A stretch of 64,000 nt of DNA from Roseomonas populi (GTDB lineage Bacteria; Pseudomonadota; Alphaproteobacteria; Acetobacterales; Acetobacteraceae), in assembly GCF_024594815.1 (NCBI RefSeq), contig NZ_JANJOU010000001.1:496001-560000 (forward strand), in the 5' to 3' direction. Positions within the stretch are counted from its first letter, which is position 1. Every line of letters starts with the position of its first letter. Shown in pieces: positions 18,647 through 27,989 of this stretch. The position numbers were made by a program, and so were the translations under genes. The notes under the pieces are model-generated. The model was not told the origin of the DNA. It made no database searches and was given only the letters and a program-made list of their open reading frames with translations.

Positions 18647-19110
18647 AGCCCCCACTTCTCCTCGCCATCGGCCGCGCCCGCGGCGGGCCGGAGGCGGCAC
18701 TGTTCGAAGGGTACAACGCCCGTCTCCGCCCCGCCCTGCACCTGCGGGAGCTGGCGGAGGCGAAGGGCTCGCCGGCCGAGATGCGCCGGCGGGAGGGCGC
18801 TCTGCTCCTCGCGGCCCTTCCCGCCGAGGCGCTGGCGGTCGCGCTCGACCTCGGCGGCGAGATGCCGGACAGCGCGCGGCTGGCCACCCTGACGACAGGG
18901 TGGGCAGAGGCGGCCCGGCCGCTGGCCTTCATCATCGGCGGTGCGGAAGGGCTGGACGAGGCGGTGCTGGCCCGCGCCGACCACCGCCTCTCTTTGGGGC
19001 CGCTGACCTGGCCGCACATGCTGGTGCGCGGGCTGCTGGCCGAGGCGCTGTTCCGCGCCCAGTGCATCCGGACCAACCACCCCTACCACCGCGCCTGGCG
19101 GCCGGCCTGA
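18643..19110 (+). CDS. rlmH: 23S rRNA pseudouridine-1915 N3-methyltransferase, probable CTG start
   Basis: A SPOUT-fold methyltransferase acting on pseudouridine 1915 of 23S rRNA in assembled 70S ribosomes. Family hallmarks are [35 protein letters not shown] and a C-terminal HPYHRA. The first ATG in frame (18781) would delete the N-terminal strand and give only 109 residues. Extending upstream restores [25 protein letters not shown], which matches the family N-terminus (about 155 residues). The only fitting start is a CTG at 18643, preceded by GGGCGGGGAG and overlapping the rsfS stop as CTGA. Translation coupled to rsfS is inferred. Confidence 0.88.
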   Translation: MKPPLLLAIGRARGGPEAALFEGYNARLRPALHLRELAEAKGSPAEMRRREGALLLAALPAEALAVALDLGGEMPDSARLATLTTGWAEAARPLAFIIGGAEGLDEAVLARADHRLSLGPLTWPHMLVRGLLAEALFRAQCIRTNHPYHRAWRPA

Positions 19111-19172
19111 CGCTTCGAATCGTTCAGTCAACGAACATTGCGATCACGGGAAGGTGAGGATAGCGTCCTTCC

Positions 19173-19847
19173 ATGGTCGCCCTCATCGTCGCCGCACTGA
19201 TATGGATCGGGCTGCATGTCGGGATTGCCGGCACGCGGGCCCGGGCCGCCTGGGCGGCACGGCTGGGCGAGGGCGGGTTCCGTGCCACCTTTTCCGTCGC
19301 TTCCGCCCTGACCATCACCCTGCTCGTGCTGGCCTGGCGCAGCGCGCCCACATCCCCGCTCTGGGCCGTGCCGCGCCCGCTCGGATGGGTGCTGGTCGTG
19401 GCGATGCTGCTGGCCTTCATCCTCTTCGCCGGCAGCCTGCTCGCGCGGAATCCCACGGCCGTGGGCCAGGGCTCCGCGCTCTCGGCCGAGCCACGGGGAA
19501 TGCTCCGGATCACCCGCCATCCCATGCTCTGGTCCTTCGCCATCTGGGCGGCTGTCCACATCATTGGGAACGGGGACGCCGCCTCGCTCGTCTTCTTCGG
19601 CGCCTTCCTGCTCACGGCCGCCCTCGGCATGCCCTCGCTGGACGCGAAGGTGGCGGCGCGGGACCCGGCGGGCTGGGCTGCCTTTTCCGCCAGCACCTCC
19701 GTCCTGCCTTTCGGCGCCTTGACCGCCGGGCGGAACCGGGTGGCCTGGCGGGAGATGGCCCTGCCGGTCCTGGTCGGGCTGCTGGCCTGGGCGGCGATGC
19801 TGCACCTGCACCCCCGGATCTTCGGGGTCTCCCCCCTTCCGTACTGA
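19173..19847 (+). CDS. NnrU-family integral membrane protein
   Basis: A 224-residue protein with five or six hydrophobic helices. The segment GMLRITRHPMLWSFAIWAAVH near residue 110 is the NnrU/isoprenylcysteine-methyltransferase-like RHP motif. NnrU was named for a link to nitrite and nitric oxide reduction, but most homologues have no proven role. There are no denitrification genes here. The ATG at 19173 follows GGTGAGGA. It is possibly co-transcribed with the downstream UbiE-like gene. Confidence 0.85.
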   Translation: MVALIVAALIWIGLHVGIAGTRARAAWAARLGEGGFRATFSVASALTITLLVLAWRSAPTSPLWAVPRPLGWVLVVAMLLAFILFAGSLLARNPTAVGQGSALSAEPRGMLRITRHPMLWSFAIWAAVHIIGNGDAASLVFFGAFLLTAALGMPSLDAKVAARDPAGWAAFSASTSVLPFGALTAGRNRVAWREMALPVLVGLLAWAAMLHLHPRIFGVSPLPY

Positions 19848-19910
19848 TCCCTTGCATCGGGCGGCCGGGCGCGCGATCCCTGCGGCCCCATAGGCCAGGA
19901 AGGCGCCCGC

Positions 19911-20669
19911 ATGACCCGGTCCGCGCAGGAGGGCTCCGGCATCGCCCCCCACCCCGTCCTTGCCCACCATTACGGCCGGGCGGAGGAGCGGGAGGGCTTC
20001 GTCCGCGCGCTCTTTGACGAGACGGCGCCGCATTACGACCGGATCGACCGGATCTTCTCCTTCGGCACCGGCCCGGGCTACCGCCGCCGCGCACTGCGCG
20101 ATGCGGGGTTGCGGCCGGGGATGCGCGTGCTGGACGTGGCGGTGGGCACGGGCCTCGTCGCGCGGCAGGCGGTGGCCATCACCGGCGACCCGGCCCTCGT
20201 CACCGGCCTCGACCCGAGCGAGGGCATGCTGGCCGAGGCGCGGAAAGCCCTGCCCGGCGTCACCCTCGTCCAGGGGCGGGCGGAGCGGATCCCGCTGCCG
20301 GATGCCAGTGTCGATTTCCTCTCCATGGGCTACGCGCTGCGCCACGTGGCCGATCTCGGCGCCGCTTTCGCGGAGTACCGGCGCGTGCTGCGGCCCGGCG
20401 GCACGGTGCTGCTGCTTGAGATCGGGCGGCCGCACAGCCGCTTCGCCCGGCTGGTGGAGCGCTTCTACATGGGCGCCGTCATCCCCGCCCTGTGCCGCGT
20501 GGCCGCGCCCCGCCACCGCTCCGGCGAGCTGATGCGCTACTACTGGGAGACGATCGAGGCCTGCGTGCCGGCAGAGACGATCCTCGGCGCGCTCGGCGCC
20601 GCCGGCTTCCAGGGCGCCACCTGCGCGACGGAGCTCGAGGTGTTCCGGGCCTACACCGCCCGCGCCTGA
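19911..20669 (+). CDS. UbiE/COQ5-like SAM-dependent methyltransferase
   Basis: A 252-residue methyltransferase. FVRALFDETAPHYDRIDRIFS matches the N-terminal signature of UbiE/MenG, RVLDVAVGTGLVARQAV is SAM motif I, and MGYALRHVADL followed by YRRVLRPGGTVLLLEIGRP match later UbiE blocks. UbiE methylates ubiquinone precursors; this could be that enzyme or a paralogue, since it stands apart from other ubiquinone genes. The ATG at 19911 follows AGGAAGG. Its 3' end overlaps the convergent acyltransferase gene by 19 bases. Confidence 0.85.
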   Translation: MTRSAQEGSGIAPHPVLAHHYGRAEEREGFVRALFDETAPHYDRIDRIFSFGTGPGYRRRALRDAGLRPGMRVLDVAVGTGLVARQAVAITGDPALVTGLDPSEGMLAEARKALPGVTLVQGRAERIPLPDASVDFLSMGYALRHVADLGAAFAEYRRVLRPGGTVLLLEIGRPHSRFARLVERFYMGAVIPALCRVAAPRHRSGELMRYYWETIEACVPAETILGALGAAGFQGATCATELEVFRAYTARA

Positions 20670-21712
20670 GCCGCCGCCACCCGCGCGGCACGGCCCCGCA
20701 TGGCACGCCGCAGCGGCAGCTCCACCAGCCAGTAGAGCACCAGCCCGGCCGCGATGCAGGCCACCACGGCCACGGCCAGGAACAAGGCCGTGCCTGCTGG
20801 CCCGCGCGGCATCGGCAGGCGGCGCCAGGCCTCCGTCAGTGCCGCGAGCAGGGTCACGTGGAAGAGGTAGAGGGCGTAGGAGGCGTCGCCGACCAGCAGG
20901 GGCGCGCGCCGCGCCGGCACCCGCCCGGCGGCTTCCAGGCCCAGCGCGCCCAGCACCACCAGCGCGGCGGGCGGGCCGAGGGCGAGGCCGCGCGAGAGGG
21001 GTTCCGACCACGCCCAGCCCAGGGGCAGCAGGGCGAAGCCCAGCACCACCAGCGCCGCCGAGGCCCCGGCGCCGGGCAGGCGCCCGGCCACGACCAGCCG
21101 CCCGAGGGCCAGGCCCATCCAGAATTCCAGCACCAGCGTGGCGCCGTAGAACTCCAGCGCGAAGCCCGGGCCGGGCAGGATCCGCGCGAGGGCCACGGGC
21201 AGGGCCAGCGCCGCCCCCATGGCCCAGAAGCGCGCCCGTTCCGGCATCAGCAGCGCAAGGCCGAAGACGAGGTAGAAGGCCATCTCGTAGTTCAGGGTCC
21301 AGCCGGGAATGAGGACCGGCAGCGGCAGGCCCATGGCGGGGTGCGGCCAGGGCAGGAAGAGGTAGGAGGCCAGGGTATGGCCGGGGTCGAAGCGCGCGGT
21401 CCGCAGCAGGCTCGGCGCGAGAAGGGAGACAGCCACCACCAGGGAGGTGAGGATCCAGTAGAGCGGCACGATCCGCACCACCCGCCGCCACAGGAAGGTC
21501 GCGGGCTCCACCGGCCGCACGGTGGTGGTCACCCACATGATCAGGCCGCTGATGACGAAGAAGATGTCCACGCCGCTGGCCAGCCAGTCCGTGCCGGCGA
21601 GCGGCAGGCCCAGCCGGTCCGTCTGCAGCCGGGCGTGGTAGATGACCACCATCAGGGCGGCCAGGGCCCGCAGGTACTGGATGGAGACGAGCTGGGGCAT
21701 CCGGGCGGGCAT
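20651..21712 (-). CDS. Acyltransferase-3 family integral membrane protein (OafA-like)
   Basis: A 353-residue membrane protein with about ten hydrophobic helices. The N-terminus reads SIQYLRALAALMVVIYHAR, with the conserved RALA and catalytic-type His, followed by GVDIFFVISGLIMW, the signature of acyltransferase family 3. These enzymes O-acetylate surface polysaccharides, peptidoglycan or small molecules. The ATG at 21712 has GAGG upstream; a second ATG at 21700 is possible. It is convergent with the UbiE-like gene and divergent from gpmI. Confidence 0.9.
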   Translation of the reverse strand: MPARMPQLVSIQYLRALAALMVVIYHARLQTDRLGLPLAGTDWLASGVDIFFVISGLIMWVTTTVRPVEPATFLWRRVVRIVPLYWILTSLVVAVSLLAPSLLRTARFDPGHTLASYLFLPWPHPAMGLPLPVLIPGWTLNYEMAFYLVFGLALLMPERARFWAMGAALALPVALARILPGPGFALEFYGATLVLEFWMGLALGRLVVAGRLPGAGASAALVVLGFALLPLGWAWSEPLSRGLALGPPAALVVLGALGLEAAGRVPARRAPLLVGDASYALYLFHVTLLAALTEAWRRLPMPRGPAGTALFLAVAVVACIAAGLVLYWLVELPLRRAMRGRAARVAAAQARAV

Positions 21713-21857
21713 GGCGGCCTCATGCCACGTTGCGGACCTGTGTTGGAGCCCGCGGGGAGGCCCGCGGGCGGGGCCGCTCTCCCGCCCGGGCCCTCTCTGG
21801 CCAAGCCCTGGCCCCGGCGCTATGGCAGACGCCGCCGCATCGCCCGAGGAATGCCCG

Positions 21858-23390
21858 ATGGCCCGTCCGCAGCCCGTCATGCTCGTCATCCTGGATGGCT
21901 GGGGCTGGCGGGAGGAGCGGGCGGACAACGCCGTGCTCCAGGCGGACACGCCGAACTTCGACTCCCTCTGGGCCTCCTGCCCGCACGCCTTCCTGCGGAC
22001 CTGCGGCCCCGATGTGGGCCTGCCGGAAGGGCAGATGGGCAATTCCGAGGTGGGGCACCTGAACATCGGCGCCGGCCGCGTGGTGATGCAGGACCTGCCC
22101 CGCATCGGCGCCGCCATCGCGGACGGTTCGCTGGCGAGGATGCCGCCCCTGGCCGCGCTGGGGCAGAAGCTTAAGGCCACGGGCGGCACGCTGCACCTCT
22201 GCGGCCTGCTCTCCCCCGGCGGCGTGCACGCGCACCAGGACCATGCGCTGGCGATCGCAAGGGTCATTGCGGCGCAGGGCATTCCCGTGGCCGTCCATGC
22301 CTGGACCGACGGGCGCGACATGGCGCCCCAGGCCGCCGAGACCACCCTGCCCGCCTTCCAGACCGCCTTGCCGGAGGGAGCGCGGATCGCGACCGTGACG
22401 GGCCGCTACTTCGCCATGGACCGCGACCACCGATGGGAGCGCGTCTCCCAGGCCTGGCGCGCCATGGTGCTGGCGGAGGGCGCGAGCGCCCCGACCGCGC
22501 TGGAGGCCGTGCGCGCCGCCCACGCGGCAGGAAAGACGGACGAGTTCGTCCCCGCCACGGTCCTGCCGGGCTACGCGGGAATGAGGGACGGGGACGCGAT
22601 CCTCTGCTTCAACTTCCGCGCGGACCGGGTGCGCCAGATCCTTGCCGCCCTGCTGGACCCCACCTTCAGCGGCTTCGAGCGGCCGCGCGTGCCGAAGTTC
22701 TGCGCTGCCATCGGGATGACGGAGTACTCGGAGGCGCTGAACCCGTTCCTGGAGACGCTCTTCCCGCCGCAATCCATGGCGGACCTGCTGGGCCCCACCG
22801 TGGCCAAGGCCGGGCTGAAGCAGCTCCGCATGGCGGAAACGGAGAAGTACCCGCACGTCACCTACTTCCTGAACGGGGGGGAGGAGACGCCTTCCCCGGG
22901 CGAGGACCGGATCATGGTCGCCTCCCCCAAAGTGGCGACCTACGACCTGCAGCCCGAGATGTCGGAGCCGGAACTGGCGGAGAAGGCGGAGGCCGCCATC
23001 CGCTCCGGCACTTACGACATGATCATCCTGAACTTCGCGAATGCCGACATGGTCGGGCACACCGGCAGCTTGGCGGCCGCCATCAAGGCCTGCGAGGCGG
23101 CGGATGCCGGGCTGGGCCGGATCGCCGGGGCCATCCGTGACGCCGGCGGTGCCCTGCTGGTCACGGCGGACCACGGCAATGCGGAATTGATGCGGGACCC
23201 GGTCACGGGTGGCCCGCACACCGCCCACACGCTGAACCCCGTGCCCGTGCTGCTGATGGGCGGCCCGCTGGGCGCCGCGCTGCATGACGGGCGGCTGGCG
23301 GACCTGGCGCCCACTCTGCTGGCCCTGCTCGGCCTGCCCCAGCCGGAGGCGATGACCGGGCGCAGCCTTATCGGCACCCCGCCCGGGTGA
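21858..23390 (+). CDS. gpmI: 2,3-bisphosphoglycerate-independent phosphoglycerate mutase
   Basis: A 510-residue metalloenzyme interconverting 2- and 3-phosphoglycerate. The N-terminal VMLVILDGWGWRE gives the first Mn-binding Asp, GQMGNSEVGHLNIGAGR contains the phosphoserine Ser, and FNFRADRVRQI, NFANADMVGHTG and VTADHGNAE supply the remaining substrate and metal ligands. The length equals the usual 510-515. The ATG at 21858 is chosen over an in-frame ATG at 21822 because the domain begins directly after it. It is followed after seven bases by the EnvC-like gene. Confidence 0.95.
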   Translation: MARPQPVMLVILDGWGWREERADNAVLQADTPNFDSLWASCPHAFLRTCGPDVGLPEGQMGNSEVGHLNIGAGRVVMQDLPRIGAAIADGSLARMPPLAALGQKLKATGGTLHLCGLLSPGGVHAHQDHALAIARVIAAQGIPVAVHAWTDGRDMAPQAAETTLPAFQTALPEGARIATVTGRYFAMDRDHRWERVSQAWRAMVLAEGASAPTALEAVRAAHAAGKTDEFVPATVLPGYAGMRDGDAILCFNFRADRVRQILAALLDPTFSGFERPRVPKFCAAIGMTEYSEALNPFLETLFPPQSMADLLGPTVAKAGLKQLRMAETEKYPHVTYFLNGGEETPSPGEDRIMVASPKVATYDLQPEMSEPELAEKAEAAIRSGTYDMIILNFANADMVGHTGSLAAAIKACEAADAGLGRIAGAIRDAGGALLVTADHGNAELMRDPVTGGPHTAHTLNPVPVLLMGGPLGAALHDGRLADLAPTLLALLGLPQPEAMTGRSLIGTPPG

Positions 23391-23397
23391 GCATGAC

Positions 23398-24732
23398 GTG
23401 ACCTCGGGCGGCGGCCGCGCGCCCCACCCTTCGGTTCGGCGGGGCCTTCCCCTCCGCCTCGCCCTGCTGCTCGGGCTGATCCCCGCCCTCCTGCCGTCCC
23501 CGGTCTCCTCGCAGCCGAGCCGGCGGGCCCTGGAGGAGGTGGAGCGCGGCGCCCGCACGGCCCGGGACGAGGCCGCCGCCATTGCCCGCGACGCCCGGAC
23601 CGCGGAGGCCGCCGAGCGGGCCCTGGCCGCGCGCCGGGCCGAGGCCGGCCGCCGGTCCGTAGCGGCCGAGGAAGCGGTCGCGGAGGCCGAGGCCCGGCTG
23701 GAGGAGGCCTCTGCCGCCCGCGACGCCGCCGAGGCCGACCTGACCCGCCGCGCCGAGGCGATGGCCCCGCTGATTCCCGCCATGCGCCGCCTGGGCCTGT
23801 GGCCGGCCGAGACGCTGCTGGTGATCCCCGCCCCGCCCGAGGAGGCGCTGCGCGGCGCCCTGGTGCTGCGCGGCGTGGCCCGCCGCCTGGCGCAGGAGGC
23901 CGCGGAGTACCGCGCCGCGAAGGAGGAGGCGGGCCGCCGGGCCGCGGCGCTGGACGCGGAGCGGGCCCGGCTGGTGGCCGCCCGCAACGCCGCGCGGGAG
24001 GCGGCGGAGGCAGTGGACGCCGCCCTATCCGAAGCCCGTTCCCGGCGGGAGAACGCGCGGGACGCGGAGGCCGCCGCAACCCGCCGCGCCGCCGAGGCCG
24101 CCGCCGGGGCGCGCGACCTGCGCGGGGCGGTGGAGCGGCTGGAGCGCGAGGCCCGCGCGCGGGAGGCGCGCGAGCGGGCCGAGGCGGAGCGGAGGGAGCG
24201 GGAGGCGGAGGCGAAGCAGCGCGAGGCGGCCGCACGCCGGCGGGAGGCCGAGACCCGCGCGCGGGAGAACGAGGCGCGGCAGGCAGCACGGGATGAGGAC
24301 GACGCGCGGGAGAGCGCCGAGGCCGCGCGGGAGCGCCTGCGCGAGGCCGCGGCGCCGCCCCGCCCCAGTCGCGGGGCGCCCGTTGCGGGGTCGGTCCAGC
24401 GCGCCTTCGGCCAGGGGGGCGCCAATGGCCAGACCTGGGCCGCCCCGCCGGGGGCCCGGGTGGTCAGCCCCTGCGGCGGCCGGGTGGTCTTCTCCGGCCC
24501 GTTCCGATCCTACGGGCGGATGTTGATTGTGGATTGCGGCGGCGGATACCATTTCGTTCTAGCCGGCCTGGACCGGCTGGACGCGGAGCCCGGGCAGCGC
24601 GTTCTGGCCGGGGAGGCCGTGGGAACACTTGGTAACGCCGGGGTATCTGGCGGGGGCCGCGCGACGCTATACCTTGAGTTGCGCCGCGGCGGGCAACCCG
24701 TGGATCCTGCGGGCTGGACTTCGAGGGGCTGA
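23398..24732 (+). CDS. EnvC-like murein hydrolase activator (degenerate LytM/M23 domain)
   Basis: A 444-residue exported protein starting at GTG 23398. A signal sequence (LPLRLALLLGLIPALL) is followed by a very long Ala/Glu/Arg-rich coiled coil (about residues 45-320) and a C-terminal LytM/M23 domain. The family metal ligands are missing: the usual HLHFE motif reads LYLELRRGGQPVDP. This matches EnvC, whose LytM domain does not cleave but activates the AmiA/AmiB amidases in cell division. The position gpmI-envC-ctpA is common in proteobacteria. The interaction with a divisome is inferred. Confidence 0.88.
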   Translation: MTSGGGRAPHPSVRRGLPLRLALLLGLIPALLPSPVSSQPSRRALEEVERGARTARDEAAAIARDARTAEAAERALAARRAEAGRRSVAAEEAVAEAEARLEEASAARDAAEADLTRRAEAMAPLIPAMRRLGLWPAETLLVIPAPPEEALRGALVLRGVARRLAQEAAEYRAAKEEAGRRAAALDAERARLVAARNAAREAAEAVDAALSEARSRRENARDAEAAATRRAAEAAAGARDLRGAVERLEREARAREARERAEAERREREAEAKQREAAARRREAETRARENEARQAARDEDDARESAEAARERLREAAAPPRPSRGAPVAGSVQRAFGQGGANGQTWAAPPGARVVSPCGGRVVFSGPFRSYGRMLIVDCGGGYHFVLAGLDRLDAEPGQRVLAGEAVGTLGNAGVSGGGRATLYLELRRGGQPVDPAGWTSRG

Positions 24733-24824
24733 ATTGGGCTCCCTCCGGCTTAACCGCTGGGCAGGATGCCCCGCGGCAATATGAAAGCGCCGTGCCCCGC
24801 CACGGCGAGAGGGGTGTCTGACGG

Positions 24825-26282
24825 ATGCGAGTTCCTGCTGAGCGTAGCCCGGCCGAGAGCAACGCGGCCGAGAACGGCGGAAAGACCCGCTTCCGCGCCC
24901 GCACCTTTGCCGCCGTGGCCGCCGCCTTCACGGCCGGCGCCATCGCCGGCCCCGTGGTGACCGCCTGGGCCCAGGAGGGATCGCGCGCCGAGACCTACCG
25001 GCTGCTGAACCTGTTCGGCGACGTGTTCGAGCGGGTGCGGGCCGAGTACGTGGAGCCCGTGAACGACCGCGAGGTGATCGAGAACGCGATCAACGGGATG
25101 TTGCAGGGGCTGGACCCGCACTCCTCCTACATGAACCTCCGCAACTTCCGCGACATGCAGGTGCAGACCCGCGGCGAGTTCGGCGGGCTGGGCATCGAGG
25201 TCTCGCAGGAGGCCGGCTACGTGAAGGTGATCTCCCCGATCGACGACACACCGGCCGCCCGCGCCGGGGTGAAGCCCGGGGACCTGATCACCCATATCAA
25301 CGAGAAGACCACCCAGGGTCTGACCCTGCAGGAGGCGGTGGACCAGATGCGGGGCGAGCGGGGCAGCTCCATCCGCCTGACCATCCGGCGCGAGGGCACG
25401 GCCACCCCGGTGGAGCTGACCCTGACCCGCGACGTGATCCGCCCTCAGGTGGTGCGCGCGCGTCTGGAGCAGGGCGACATCGCCTATGTCCGCCTCACCT
25501 CCTTCAACGAGCAGACCGAGGTGGGCCTGCGCCGGGCGCTGCAGACCCTCCGCTCCCAGGCCGGGGGCAACCTGAAGGGCATGGTGCTGGACCTCCGGAA
25601 CAACCCGGGCGGGCTGCTGGACCAGGCGATCCAGGTCTCGGACGACTTCCTGGACCAGGGTGAGATCGTCTCCACCCGCGCCCGCCGGGCTGAGGACGCG
25701 CAGCGCTGGAACGCGAAGTCCGGTGACATCACGAACGGCCTGCCCGTGGTGGTGCTGGTGAATGCCGGCTCGGCCTCGGCCAGCGAGATCGTGGCGGGCG
25801 CGCTGCAGGACCACCGCCGCGCGGTCGTCATGGGCGTGAAGAGCTTCGGCAAGGGCTCCGTGCAGACGGTGATGCCGCTGCCGGGGAATGGCGCCATCCG
25901 GCTGACCACGGCGCGCTACTACACGCCCTCCGGACGCTCCATCCAGGCCACGGGCATCCAGCCGGACATCGAGGTGCTGGCCCAGCGCGAGGACGCGCAG
26001 CAGAACCGCGAGCGCGACCGCGAGGCGGACCTGAACCGCGCCCTGCGGAACGACAGCAACCCGAGCCCGGGTACGGCCCAGGGCGCCAGCGCCCGCCCGC
26101 CCGCGCCGCTGCCGCCTCTGAACCTGCCGCAGGCGGCCGTTTCCGCCGTGCAGCGCATGCCGCCGGAGGGTGCACCCGCCTTCGACCCGACGAAGCCGGA
26201 GACGGACCACCAGCTTCAGCAGGCGATCGGGCTGCTGCACAGCATCGCGGCCAGCCCGCCGCAGCGCCGCGCCAGCCGCTGA
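24825..26282 (+). CDS. ctpA: C-terminal processing peptidase, S41 family
   Basis: A 485-residue exported serine protease. After a signal-anchor (about residues 25-50), there is a PDZ domain around GLGIEVSQEAGYVKVISPID and the GVKPGDLITHIN loop. The S41 catalytic core follows, with GSASASE (Ser318 the likely nucleophile) and SFGKGSVQ (Lys343) forming the Ser-Lys dyad. The C-terminal 90 residues are Pro/Gln-rich. CtpA trims periplasmic proteins and peptidoglycan enzymes. The ATG at 24825 is used. It lies in the envC-ctpA-deacetylase-rppH run. Confidence 0.95.
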   Translation: MRVPAERSPAESNAAENGGKTRFRARTFAAVAAAFTAGAIAGPVVTAWAQEGSRAETYRLLNLFGDVFERVRAEYVEPVNDREVIENAINGMLQGLDPHSSYMNLRNFRDMQVQTRGEFGGLGIEVSQEAGYVKVISPIDDTPAARAGVKPGDLITHINEKTTQGLTLQEAVDQMRGERGSSIRLTIRREGTATPVELTLTRDVIRPQVVRARLEQGDIAYVRLTSFNEQTEVGLRRALQTLRSQAGGNLKGMVLDLRNNPGGLLDQAIQVSDDFLDQGEIVSTRARRAEDAQRWNAKSGDITNGLPVVVLVNAGSASASEIVAGALQDHRRAVVMGVKSFGKGSVQTVMPLPGNGAIRLTTARYYTPSGRSIQATGIQPDIEVLAQREDAQQNRERDREADLNRALRNDSNPSPGTAQGASARPPAPLPPLNLPQAAVSAVQRMPPEGAPAFDPTKPETDHQLQQAIGLLHSIAASPPQRRASR

Positions 26283-26319
26283 CCCTCCCTCTGGACTATC
26301 GGAGACGCCGAAGCCCGCG

Positions 26320-27504
26320 ATGAAGGCCCTCGGCGTCTTCTGGTTGCTTCTCCTGGCCGCGCTCGGCATCGGGGCCTTCGCCCTGCACCGGGCGGGGCCG
26401 CCGGAGGGCGGAATTCCCGCCTCGCTGCGCCGCGGGGGCGTGATGCCGCCCGAGCGGGCCACCGACCAGGTGCCCGAACAGGCCCAAGTCGAGACAACCC
26501 CACAGGAACCGGCCCAGGGGCCCGCGACCGCCTCGCCCCCGAAGGAGGCAGCCGCTTCCCCGCCGGCCGAGGCGCCCCCCGAAGCGAGCACGCCCGCCCC
26601 ACCGGCTGCCCCTGCGGAGGCGCCGCCCAGCGCGCCTGAGCCGCCGCCGCTGCCCGCCCCGGCCGCCCGGGCCGAGGCCCCGGCCGACCGCCCCATCCCT
26701 CCGCCTGATCCCGCCCTGCAGGAACCTTCCCCCCACGGCCCGCTGCCGCGCGCGGGCTCGGACGGGCGCACGCCGATCCGCGCCTATGGCCGGCCTTTCG
26801 ACCGGGCGGAGGCGCGGCCGCGCATCGCGCTGGTGGTGGGCAATCTCGGCCTTTCGGCCGCGCTGTCGGACGAGGCGATCCGCCGCCTGCCGCCGGAAAC
26901 GGGCCTCGCCTTTTCCCCTTACGCTTCGCGCCCGGCCCCGTTGCTGGAGCGCGCCCGGGCCCGCGGGATGGAGGTGCTGAGCGCCCTGCCGCTGGAGCCC
27001 GCCAACTACCCCGTGAACGATCCTGGCGATCGCGGCCTGCTGACCACCCTGCCCCTGGCGGAGAACGCGGACCGCCTCGCCTGGTCCCTTTCCCGCATTG
27101 CCGGGCAGGTCGGGGCGGTGGGCGCCCTCGGGCCCATGCGGGGGGAGCGTTTCGCGGCCCTGCCAGAACTCCTGGGCGGGCTGCAGGACGTGCTGCGCCA
27201 GCGCGGCCTGCTCTATGTCGATCCCCGCCCCGGCGCGCCCGCCCCTGCCCGCGCCTGGGGCCGCACCGTCGATCTCGTGGTGGACGAACCGGCCACGCGC
27301 GGCGAGATCGATCGCCGGCTGGCGGAGCTGGAGCGCATCGCGCGGGAGAAAGGTTCCGCCCTGGGGCTTGCGGGGGATGTCTCCCCCGTGCTGGTGGACC
27401 GCGTGGCCGCCTGGGCCGCCGGGTTGGCGGATCGGGGGCTGGTGATGGCTCCCGTCACCTCCCTGATCCGCCGCCCCGAGGACATTCCCCGGGAACCGAG
27501 ATGA
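26320..27504 (+). CDS. Divergent polysaccharide deacetylase family protein
   Basis: A 394-residue protein. It has one N-terminal transmembrane or signal segment (ALGVFWLLLLAALGIGAFAL), a Pro/Ala-rich linker to about residue 155, and a C-terminal domain beginning RPRIALVVGNLGLSAALSDEAI. This is the start of the divergent polysaccharide deacetylase family (DUF610), often encoded after ctpA. LPLEPANYPVNDPG and MRGERFAALPELL fit the family. Substrate unknown. The stop overlaps the rppH start by four bases (ATGA). Confidence 0.88.
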   Translation: MKALGVFWLLLLAALGIGAFALHRAGPPEGGIPASLRRGGVMPPERATDQVPEQAQVETTPQEPAQGPATASPPKEAAASPPAEAPPEASTPAPPAAPAEAPPSAPEPPPLPAPAARAEAPADRPIPPPDPALQEPSPHGPLPRAGSDGRTPIRAYGRPFDRAEARPRIALVVGNLGLSAALSDEAIRRLPPETGLAFSPYASRPAPLLERARARGMEVLSALPLEPANYPVNDPGDRGLLTTLPLAENADRLAWSLSRIAGQVGAVGALGPMRGERFAALPELLGGLQDVLRQRGLLYVDPRPGAPAPARAWGRTVDLVVDEPATRGEIDRRLAELERIAREKGSALGLAGDVSPVLVDRVAAWAAGLADRGLVMAPVTSLIRRPEDIPREPR

Positions 27505-27989
27505 CCCAACTTCCCTTGCGCCCGAATGTGGGCGCCTGCCTCTTCAACCGAGACGGCCTCGTCTTCATCGGCCGCCGCGCCGACCAGCCGGCTGGGGAAG
27601 CCACCTCCGGCGCCTGGCAGATGCCGCAAGGTGGGCTGGACGAGGGCGAGGATCCGGAGGTGGCGGTGCTGCGCGAGCTGTCCGAGGAGATCGGCACCCG
27701 CAACGCCCGCGTGATGGGCCGCATGCCGGAGTGGCTGGACTACGACCTGCCCGCCCATCTCGTCGGCAAGGCGCTGGGCGGCCGGTTTCGCGGCCAGACG
27801 CAGCTGTGGTTCGCCCTGCGCTTCCTGGGCGAGGACAGCGAGATCCGGCTGGACGCGGACAAGCACCAGGAGTTCGATGCCTGGCGCTGGGTGCCCCTGG
27901 CGGAGCTGCCCGCCATCGCCGTGCCCTTCCGCCGCCCGATCTACGAGCGGCTGGCCCAGGACTTCGGGCGCTACGCCGTTCCCGCCTAG
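27501..27989 (+). CDS. rppH: RNA pyrophosphohydrolase
   Basis: A 162-residue Nudix hydrolase that removes pyrophosphate from the 5' end of mRNAs, starting 5'-dependent decay. The Nudix box runs from Gly44 to Gly65, with the metal-binding REL and EE residues at 58-63. RPNVGACLFNRDG and the C-terminal EFDAWRWVPLAELP match alphaproteobacterial RppH (formerly IalA/NudH). It is coupled to the preceding gene by an ATGA overlap. Its stop overlaps that of the GH10 gene by four bases on the opposite strand. Confidence 0.95.
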   Translation: MTQLPLRPNVGACLFNRDGLVFIGRRADQPAGEATSGAWQMPQGGLDEGEDPEVAVLRELSEEIGTRNARVMGRMPEWLDYDLPAHLVGKALGGRFRGQTQLWFALRFLGEDSEIRLDADKHQEFDAWRWVPLAELPAIAVPFRRPIYERLAQDFGRYAVPA

